DNA of 64,000 nt from Bradyrhizobium sp. Gha (GTDB lineage Bacteria; Pseudomonadota; Alphaproteobacteria; Rhizobiales; Xanthobacteraceae). A model generated the notes under the pieces. That model searched no databases and was not told the origin of the DNA. It saw only the letters and a list, made by a program, of their open reading frames with translations. Where the stretch lies: NCBI RefSeq assembly GCF_900113735.1, contig NZ_FOQM01000003.1, positions 454,992 through 518,991 of the forward strand. The letters run 5' to 3'. The position numbers were made by a program, and so were the translations under genes. Positions 58,497-64,000 of this stretch are shown here, in pieces. The first letter of the stretch is position 1. Each line of letters begins with the position of its first letter.

Positions 58497-59171
58497 ATGA
58501 TTCCCTGGGAAAAGATCGACACCGCCAAAATCCCCGGCTCTGACGAAGAGCTCCGCCTGATGCGGCGCGGCAAGGAGTTTTCGATCAAGCTCGGCACCAA
58601 CGAGCTGATGAACAACCGCCTGTCAGGCTCCGAAGCTGCACTCGCGACACTCGCGGCGAAGCAGATCGAGACAGTCGCGAAGCCCGTCGTCCTCATCGGC
58701 GGCCTCGGCATGGGCTTTACGCTGCGTGCGGCGCTCGCCGTGCTTGGAAGCAAGGCGAAGATCGTAGTGTCCGAGCTCGTGCCCGCGGTGGTCGCCTGGG
58801 CGCGAGGTCCGATGGCGGAGGTCTTCGGCGACAGTCTCGATGATGCCAGGGTGAGCATCCGGGAGATCGACGTTGGCGAAATCATCCGGGCGAAGAGTTC
58901 GGCGTTCGACGCCATTCTGCTTGACGTCGATAATGGGCCGGAAGGGTTGACCCGGAAGGGCAATGACGCGCTCTACAGTGCGAGCGGGTTGACGGCCGCG
59001 AGGGTGGCGCTACGGCGGGGCGGCGTGCTCGCCGTCTGGTCCTCGGGACCCAATCCCGCCTTCACCAGGCGTCTCGGCCGTGCCGGCTTCGGCGTCAACG
59101 AGGTCAATGTGCGCGCCACCGGCAGGGGCGGCGGCGCGCGCCACGTCATCTGGATCGGGAAGAAAAGCTAG
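58497..59171 (+). CDS. Spermidine-synthase-like methyltransferase-fold protein
   Basis: This 224-residue protein has a Rossmann-like fold with LIGGLGMGFTLRAAL near residue 65, VVSELVPAVVAWARG and ILLDVDNGPEGLT, which resembles SpeE-type aminopropyltransferases. It is shorter than SpeE and lacks the full catalytic loop, so its substrate is uncertain. It starts 31 bases after the P450 fusion and converges with the next gene by four bases. Confidence 0.7.
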   Translation: MIPWEKIDTAKIPGSDEELRLMRRGKEFSIKLGTNELMNNRLSGSEAALATLAAKQIETVAKPVVLIGGLGMGFTLRAALAVLGSKAKIVVSELVPAVVAWARGPMAEVFGDSLDDARVSIREIDVGEIIRAKSSAFDAILLDVDNGPEGLTRKGNDALYSASGLTAARVALRRGGVLAVWSSGPNPAFTRRLGRAGFGVNEVNVRATGRGGGARHVIWIGKKS

Positions 59172-59632
59172 AACATCGTATTGTTGTTCGCCGGATTCTC
59201 CGGGATTGTCTGGACGACATCCCAATGCTCGACGATCTTGCCGTTCTCGAGCTTGAAGATGTCGACGATCGCATTGCCCTTGGTGCCGGGCTCGCGAACC
59301 GCGTTGACATGCAGGATCACGTAGTCGCCATCCACGAACGAACGTTTGATCTCGCTGTGCGAGTCCGGAAACTTTTCGCGCAGGAAGCCGATGAACTTTC
59401 GGAAGCCCTCCGGTCCGTCGGCGGCGTTCGGGTTGTGCTGGACGTAACGGTCGCCGACATAGGCGAGCGCGGCGTCCACATCCTTCTGATTGAGACCCTT
59501 CTCGTAGAAGGCCAGCACGGCCTTGCGGTTGGCTTCCTGTTGCGCGCTACCCGCAAAAGCGGCGCCGCCGGCGAGGGAAAGCGTGAGGACTGAAACGGCG
59601 GCCATTGCGGCCGACCGAGCGATGAGATGCAT
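59168..59632 (-). CDS. Secreted SnoaL-like / NTF2-fold protein
   Basis: This 154-residue protein has a signal peptide (SVLTLSLAGGAAFAG) and the SnoaL-type sequence YVQHNPNAADGPEGFRKFI, with helix and sheet patterns typical of small enzymes or ligand-binding proteins in the family. The C-terminal half holds DIFKLENGKIVEHWDVVQ, a common SnoaL ending. The exact function cannot be inferred. It is convergent with the spermidine-synthase-like gene. Confidence 0.82.
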   Translation of the reverse strand: MHLIARSAAMAAVSVLTLSLAGGAAFAGSAQQEANRKAVLAFYEKGLNQKDVDAALAYVGDRYVQHNPNAADGPEGFRKFIGFLREKFPDSHSEIKRSFVDGDYVILHVNAVREPGTKGNAIVDIFKLENGKIVEHWDVVQTIPENPANNNTMF

Positions 59633-59753
59633 GTGAACTCCGAGAGGCCGCAGCGTCGTAATTGGGGAAGCCTCTATAGCTCCCGCGTCGGCTCGCGTTA
59701 AGAGAGTAACCGGCAGTTCACATGGTCACCGTGAGGAGACCGGCTGCGTCGAT

Positions 59754-60671
59754 CTAGGCGGCCTTTGCAGCCGCTCCATGCGCGTGTTTGTCGATGGCGC
59801 CGATGATCTCGGGCCAGAACCGCATCGGCAGCGCGTGGCCCATGCCCTCGATCATCAGCAGCTTTGCGCCCGGAATCGACTCCGCTGTGTCCTTGCCGCC
59901 TTCGGGACGCACCAGCGGATCGACAGTGCCGTGAATGACCAATGTCGGCGTCTTCACGTGCTTCAGCCTTTCCTTGCGGCTGCCGGAGGCGAGCACGGCG
60001 CGGAGCTGTCGGCCGACGCCGGCCGGATTGAGCCCACGGGCGAAGACGCGTTCGGCACGATCAGGATCAAGCGCTTCTTCCTCCGGGAAGGAGCCGCCGC
60101 GCAAGATGTTCCAGGTTTGGCCGAAGCGTGTGATGAACTCCTCCTTGCTGCGCGGCGGCGGCGCCATCAGCATGGCGGCAGCCTCGCGCGTCGGCGGCGG
60201 CACGCGGGGATTGCCCGTGGTCGACATGATCGAGGTCAGCGAGCGCACGCGCTCGGGAAATGACAGCGTCACTTCCTGCGCGATCATGCCGCCCATGGAG
60301 GCCCCGACCAGATGCGCCGACCTGATGCCGAGCGCATCCATCAGGCCGACCGTGTCCCTGGCCATGTCGATCAGCTTGTAGGGCGCGGCGACGGGAATCC
60401 TGAGGAAGCGCAGCTTCAGCAGCTCGAGGGGCGTCAGCCGCCTGCCGCCTGTGAGATGGCTCGACTTGCCGATATCGCGGTTGTCGAAACGGATCACGCG
60501 AAAGCCGTGCTTTGCAAGCTGCTCGCAGAACCCATCGTCCCAGTGGATCATCTGCGCCCCGAGCCCCATGATCAGCAGCAGCGGCTCGGCGTTGTCGTTG
60601 CCGAAAATCTCATAGCAGATGTCGATGCCGTTGGCGCGGACAGTCTGTGGCTGATGGGCGGAGGCGTTCAC
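59754..60671 (-). CDS. Alpha/beta-hydrolase
   Basis: This 305-residue protein has oxyanion LIMGLGAQMIHWDDGF near residue 33, the nucleophile elbow VGASMGGMIAQ with Ser near residue 125, and the catalytic His in EGMGHALP near the C-terminus. It resembles esterases such as aclacinomycin methylesterases. It is divergent from the PHA synthase operon and separated from it by about 170 bases that likely hold both promoters. Confidence 0.85.
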   Translation of the reverse strand: MNASAHQPQTVRANGIDICYEIFGNDNAEPLLLIMGLGAQMIHWDDGFCEQLAKHGFRVIRFDNRDIGKSSHLTGGRRLTPLELLKLRFLRIPVAAPYKLIDMARDTVGLMDALGIRSAHLVGASMGGMIAQEVTLSFPERVRSLTSIMSTTGNPRVPPPTREAAAMLMAPPPRSKEEFITRFGQTWNILRGGSFPEEEALDPDRAERVFARGLNPAGVGRQLRAVLASGSRKERLKHVKTPTLVIHGTVDPLVRPEGGKDTAESIPGAKLLMIEGMGHALPMRFWPEIIGAIDKHAHGAAAKAA

Positions 60672-60842
60672 CGGCGTGCTCCCTTGGCTTCCAGGTGGGA
60701 ATTGTATTGCATGGTTTGCCGTCGCAAAGAAGCCACGCGTGCGACATCGACCTGTCGCTTAGCCGTTGACCGGCCCGTCGCAACGGTGTGGTATGGCGAC
60801 AAAAGAGGGGCGCAAGAAGCCCTCGTGACCTGGAGGATGCCG

Positions 60843-61223
60843 ATGACCGACAAGATCACCGACCCTGTCGCCTTGTGGCAGAAGATGGTCGGCGAGATGG
60901 AGAAGGGGTTCAACTCGTTCGCCACCAAGGCGATGGAGACGCCCGAATTCTCGCAGGCCATGAATCGGGCCGGCGGTGCCGCTGCAGGCGCGCAGAAGCA
61001 GTTCGGCGATCTCATGGAGAAGTATCTACTCTCGCTGAATCTGCCGAGCCGCGAGCAAATGACCGGCATCGCCGAGCGGCTTCAGTCGATCGAGGGGCAG
61101 CTCGGTGAGATCAGGTCGATGCTGAACCAGATGTCGGAGGCGTCAGGCGGATCACCGGTCGATGCCGCACCGCGGCCGCCGCGTACGAAGCGCCCGCCAT
61201 CCGAAAGCGGAGGGTCCAAATGA
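60843..61223 (+). CDS. Small PhaE/PhaR-like PHA synthase partner subunit
   Basis: This 126-residue protein starts at ATG 60843, six bases after GGAGG, rather than the ATG at 60837. It is amphipathic and rich in helix, with NLPSREQMTGIAERL and LQSIEGQLGEIRSMLNQM near the end and a proline-rich basic tail, a pattern like the partner subunits of class III or IV PHA synthases. Class III PhaE subunits are usually over 300 residues, so this one is very short. Its stop overlaps the phaC start by four bases. Confidence 0.72.
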   Translation: MTDKITDPVALWQKMVGEMEKGFNSFATKAMETPEFSQAMNRAGGAAAGAQKQFGDLMEKYLLSLNLPSREQMTGIAERLQSIEGQLGEIRSMLNQMSEASGGSPVDAAPRPPRTKRPPSESGGSK

Positions 61224-62302
61224 ACGCGCCGACGGGAGTTGATCTCGCGGCAATCCCGGAGCGCATCCAGGCCGAGGTGCAGCGCGCCATCCAGCGCAGC
61301 ATCAAGGGCGTCGAATATTTCTCGACCTCCGGTCCGACGCTCGGATCGACGCCAAAGGACGTGCTGCATTCGCGCGGCACGATGAGCCTCTATCACTACC
61401 GGCCAATGACGGACGAGATCTACCGGGTGCCCGTGCTGGTCGTGATGGCGACCACCAATCGCGGCTACATTCTCGATCTCGTGCCCGGCCAGAGCTTCAT
61501 CGAGTTCCTCTTGAAGCGCGGCTACGACGTCTACATGCTGGACTGGAGCGCACCGCGGCCGGAGGAGAAGAGGCTGCGCATGGAGGACTACGTCCTCGAC
61601 TTCATCCCGGATTGCGTCCGCCGCGTGCAGGCCGATTCCGGCGAGCAGGATATCTCCCTCATCGGCTATTGCTTTGGCGGGGTGCTCTCGCTGCTCTACG
61701 GCTCGATCTTCCCGGAGGGGCCGATGAAGAATTTGATCTGCTTCACCACGCCGATCGACTTCCGCGAGATGAAGCTGTTCTCGAATTTCTCCGACCGCCG
61801 CTATTTCGACGTCGACCGCCTCGTCGACAGCGTCGGCAACGTGCCGCCGGAGATGATCCTGTCCTCGTTCGAGATGCTGCGTCCGGCGTCGCGCACGGTC
61901 AGCCAGATCCAGCTCTGGGAAAACATCTGGAACGACGAGTACGTGAAGTCGTACCGGATGTTCGACCGCTGGGCCACCGACACGCTGCCGCTGGCGGGCG
62001 AGTATTTCCGCACCATCACCAAGGACCTGATGTGGGACAACAAGCTCTACAACGACACCATGTCGGTCGGTGGCCGTACGGCGAAGCTCGAGAACATCAA
62101 GGTGCCGATCCTGCATGCGGTCGCCGAGCACGATCACATCGTGCCCTATGACGCGGCAAAGCATCTGATCGCGAAGATCGGCTCGGCGGACAAGGAAGAG
62201 GTGATGCTGAAAGGCGGTCACGTCTCGCTGGTCGCAGGCGCCAACGCGGTGAAGCGGCTGTGGCCGAAACTGGATTCCTGGCTGGGGGCAAGATCGACAT
62301 GA
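61220..62302 (+). CDS. phaC: Class III-type poly(R)-hydroxyalkanoate synthase subunit PhaC
   Basis: This 360-residue PhaC polymerises 3-hydroxyacyl-CoA into polyhydroxyalkanoate. The lipase-like box reads GYCFGG with nucleophile Cys151; Asp305 in EHDHIVPYD and His334 in GGHVSLVAG complete the triad. The length fits class III/IV catalytic subunits (about 360 residues) rather than class I. It is coupled by overlaps to the small PhaE-like gene before it and to the GNAT gene after it. Confidence 0.92.
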   Translation: MNAPTGVDLAAIPERIQAEVQRAIQRSIKGVEYFSTSGPTLGSTPKDVLHSRGTMSLYHYRPMTDEIYRVPVLVVMATTNRGYILDLVPGQSFIEFLLKRGYDVYMLDWSAPRPEEKRLRMEDYVLDFIPDCVRRVQADSGEQDISLIGYCFGGVLSLLYGSIFPEGPMKNLICFTTPIDFREMKLFSNFSDRRYFDVDRLVDSVGNVPPEMILSSFEMLRPASRTVSQIQLWENIWNDEYVKSYRMFDRWATDTLPLAGEYFRTITKDLMWDNKLYNDTMSVGGRTAKLENIKVPILHAVAEHDHIVPYDAAKHLIAKIGSADKEEVMLKGGHVSLVAGANAVKRLWPKLDSWLGARST

Positions 62303-62892
62303 GTGAGCAGCGTTCCTATCCACGCCACGTCAGAACCGACGCGGGCGACATCGAGATCCGCCTGATGTCGCCTGTGGACGAAACTGCGGTGCTCGCCTTC
62401 GGCAAGGGCCTGCCGACCCATGATCTGCTGTTCCTGCCGCGCAACATCAGCGAGCCGAAGGTGCTGTCCGCCTGGGTCAAGGAGATCGAGCGCGGCGCGA
62501 TTCAGAGTCTGCTTGCGGTGAAAGATGGCAGGGTGGTCGGCTGCGGCACCTTGGTGCGCGATCCTCACTCGTGGTCGCCCCATGTCGGCGAGATCCGCAT
62601 GGTGGTCTCGGAGGACGTGCGCGGGAAGGGGGTGGGGAAGGCGCTGTCGCAGGAAACCTTTGCGCTCGCCCTCCGGGCGGGGCTGGAGAAGCTTTCGGTC
62701 CAGATGACGGTCGACCAGCAGGCGGCGATCGCGCTGTTCGAGAGCCTCGGCTTCAAGGCCGAGGCCCTGTTGCGGGACCATGTTCGGGATGTCGGCGGCA
62801 AGACCCACGACATCGTCGTGCTCGGCCACAACATCGCGCAGGTCCAGGCCCAGATGGAGGCCTATGGGCTGCCAGACGCGGTCCAGCGTTAG
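62299..62892 (+). CDS. GNAT family N-acetyltransferase
   Basis: This 197-residue protein starts at ATG 62299, overlapping the phaC stop (ATGA). The acetyl-CoA-binding motif A reads VSEDVRGKGVGKAL. GNAT substrates cannot be read from sequence; coupling to phaC suggests that expression is linked to PHA synthesis. It ends 214 bases before the phasin gene, where two palindromes lie. Confidence 0.85.
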   Translation: MSEQRSYPRHVRTDAGDIEIRLMSPVDETAVLAFGKGLPTHDLLFLPRNISEPKVLSAWVKEIERGAIQSLLAVKDGRVVGCGTLVRDPHSWSPHVGEIRMVVSEDVRGKGVGKALSQETFALALRAGLEKLSVQMTVDQQAAIALFESLGFKAEALLRDHVRDVGGKTHDIVVLGHNIAQVQAQMEAYGLPDAVQR

Positions 62893-62973
62893 GACCGATC
62901 GAAACCTGGAAATCAACCCCATGCACAGAAGGCGGCGGGGCCAGGACGTCAGCTGATTGCCTCCAATTAAGGC

Positions 62974-62991
62974 TATCACGATTTCGTGATA
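62974..62991. promoter_or_regulatory. 18-base perfect palindrome upstream of the phasin gene
   Basis: TATCACGATTTCGTGATA is a perfect inverted repeat of eight-base arms around TT, about 115 bases before the phasin start. It looks like a dimeric regulator site. The binding protein is unknown. Confidence 0.6.
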
Positions 62992-63009
62992 TCGCGATGC
63001 AGCATGAAT

Positions 63010-63024
63010 ATTGCGCCGCACAAT
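63010..63024. promoter_or_regulatory. Possible PhaR-type TGC-N3-GCA site upstream of the phasin gene
   Basis: ATTGCGCCGCACAAT is an imperfect palindrome containing TGC-N3-GCA. Known PHA repressors (PhaR) bind TGC-rich inverted repeats at phasin promoters, so this may be such an operator. This is a pattern match only. Confidence 0.4.
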
Positions 63025-63106
63025 CAACTGTGCCATATAAGTTGTGCCCCGGGCCATTGAGGACGGGGTGAGCCCATAGCTCAACCCTGAGGATGGAGAG
63101 AACCCC

Positions 63107-63562
63107 ATGACCACCGAGACCAACACCGCTTTCGACGGCTTCAAAGACGCTTTCAAGAACATCCAGAATCTGGAAGTTCCCGAGGCTGCCCGCGAATTCG
63201 TCAAGAAGACCGCCAACACCGCCAAGGACCGTGCCGCTGAAGTGTTCGCTGGCTCCGAGCGCGTGACCGCCGCCGTCGAGAACGCGGTGACCGAGTCCGT
63301 CACTGAAGCCGGCAAGATCAGCCGCAACATCCAGCAGGCGATCTACGAAGACGCCGAGGCCTTCTTCTCGGGCATCGACAAGCTCGCGTCCGCCAAGTCG
63401 GTCAGCGAAGCCGTCGAGATCCAGTCGAGCCTGCTCCGCTCCCGCGGCGAAGTGTTCGTCTCGCGCGCCAAGGCGACCGCCGATTATCTCGGCAAGCTCG
63501 CTGCCAACGGTGCGAAGTCCGCTCAGGACAACTTCGCCAAGGTCTACAACAAGACCGCCTGA
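63107..63562 (+). CDS. Phasin (PHA granule-associated protein)
   Basis: This 151-residue helical, cytoplasmic protein coats PHA granules. It is alanine-rich and amphipathic, with a Phasin_2-type pattern (REFVKKTANTAKDRAAEVFA, later SAKSVSEAVEIQSSLLRSRG). A ribosome site GGAGAG precedes the ATG and an intrinsic terminator follows it. It is the last gene of the PHA neighbourhood. Confidence 0.93.
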   Translation: MTTETNTAFDGFKDAFKNIQNLEVPEAAREFVKKTANTAKDRAAEVFAGSERVTAAVENAVTESVTEAGKISRNIQQAIYEDAEAFFSGIDKLASAKSVSEAVEIQSSLLRSRGEVFVSRAKATADYLGKLAANGAKSAQDNFAKVYNKTA

Positions 63563-63593
63563 TCTGGCGATCCGAGAGCAAACTGAAATTTGA

Positions 63594-63615
63594 GGCCCGC
63601 TTCGGCGGGCCTTTT
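63594..63615 (+). terminator. Intrinsic terminator of the phasin gene
   Basis: GGCCCGC, loop TTCG, GCGGGCC and a run of T (TTTTGTTTT) form a textbook Rho-independent terminator 31 bases after the phasin stop. Confidence 0.92.
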
Positions 63616-63630
63616 GTTTTCCGCCGCCGC

Positions 63631-63647
63631 CGTCATTGCGAGCGAAG
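63631..63647. repeat. Half-unit of palindromic repeat family B
   Basis: CGTCATTGCGAGCGAAG matches one arm of family B; the opposite arm is missing and insertion-sequence-like DNA follows, so this may be the point of insertion. Confidence 0.65.
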
Positions 63648-63721
63648 ATTCCATGGGGAGTGGATAGCGACCTGGTCTGAGGCCAGACTGAGGTTGCTAA
63701 CACACCAACCTGGAGACGACG

Positions 63722-64000
63722 ATGTTGCTCGATCATCCTTCCGCCGGACTGGCCGCTATCCGCACACAGTTTGGCGCAATTTTTGTGTCATTGGAACTGA
63801 GCCGTTCGACATGGCTGGTTACATCGCTGTCGCCGGGCAAGGGCGAGAAGATGTCGAGACACAGCGTGAAAGCCGGCGACATTGCGGACCTTTTGAAGCT
63901 GTTGGCAGAGCTGAAGCGCAAGGCACAGGCGCGAACGGGCGAGAGTTATGCGATCATCACCATCCAGGAGGCGGGACTGGATGGGTTCTGGCTGCATCGC
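63722..64000 (+). mobile_element. IS110-family transposase, 5' part
   Basis: The first 93 codons of a DEDD-type transposase fill the end of the window; the 3' part and right end lie outside. The opening FVSLELSRSTWLVTSLSPG and the AIITIQEAGLDGFWLHR region match IS110/IS1111-type transposases. The first acidic site is Glu rather than Asp. A ribosome site (TGGAGACGACG) precedes the ATG. The 5' untranslated part is short, so any bridge RNA would more likely lie at the unseen right end, as in the IS1111 group. Confidence 0.82.

Overview
The window reads as a chromosomal segment of a Bradyrhizobium-like alphaproteobacterium. This is inferred from the high GC content, dense short operons, many ABC and TRAP importers, PHA-granule genes, c-di-GMP enzymes and several families of short palindromic intergenic repeats. 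No rRNA, tRNA or CRISPR array was seen. Product names come from motif recognition; no database search was run.

Layout, left half. 1-2766 holds a TRAP transporter (dctP truncated by the window edge, dctQ, dctM). 2770-7894 holds a crotonase-fold isomerase, a ferredoxin-reductase-type flavoprotein, two PfkB-family sugar kinases and a two-domain VOC protein. 8049-11822 holds a TetR regulator and an NMT1/SsuABC-type importer. 12027-16739 is a tight four-gene catabolic set (enolase-superfamily dehydratase, Gfo/Idh/MocA dehydrogenase, DUF993 aldolase-like protein, sugar isomerase/epimerase). 16740-24906 is an accessory patch: the 3' end of rocD (ornithine aminotransferase) occurs intact at 23.7 kb and again as displaced remnants at 19.7 kb and, weakly, 17.1 kb. 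The spaces between copies hold an LTXXQ-like secreted protein, a diguanylate cyclase and a GGDEF-EAL protein. 25259-26479 is a class I cytochrome P450.

Layout, middle. 26888-31969 is a TetR / membrane-fusion / RND efflux operon with a palindromic operator, followed by a decayed ABC substrate-binding gene fragment (31983-32242). 32297-37291 is a translationally coupled signalling set: Cache-HAMP-GAF histidine kinase, single-domain receiver, receiver-class III cyclase, and a RidA/CnbZ-like protein. 37353-51070 is a 12-gene minus-strand cluster with two complete Dpp/Gsi-type peptide importers, a gamma-glutamyltransferase and a DUF1028 protein between them, which suggests import and hydrolysis of gamma-glutamyl compounds.

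Layout, right end. 51457-63562 is biased to lipid and carbon-storage functions: a DUF6489 protein coupled to a lipase-like hydrolase, a wax-ester/DGAT synthase, an epoxide-hydrolase-like enzyme, a CYP102-type fatty-acid P450:reductase fusion broken by a short deletion, an unusually small PhaE-like protein with a class III PhaC, a GNAT enzyme and a phasin. The window ends inside an IS110-family transposase gene lying next to a palindromic-repeat half-site.
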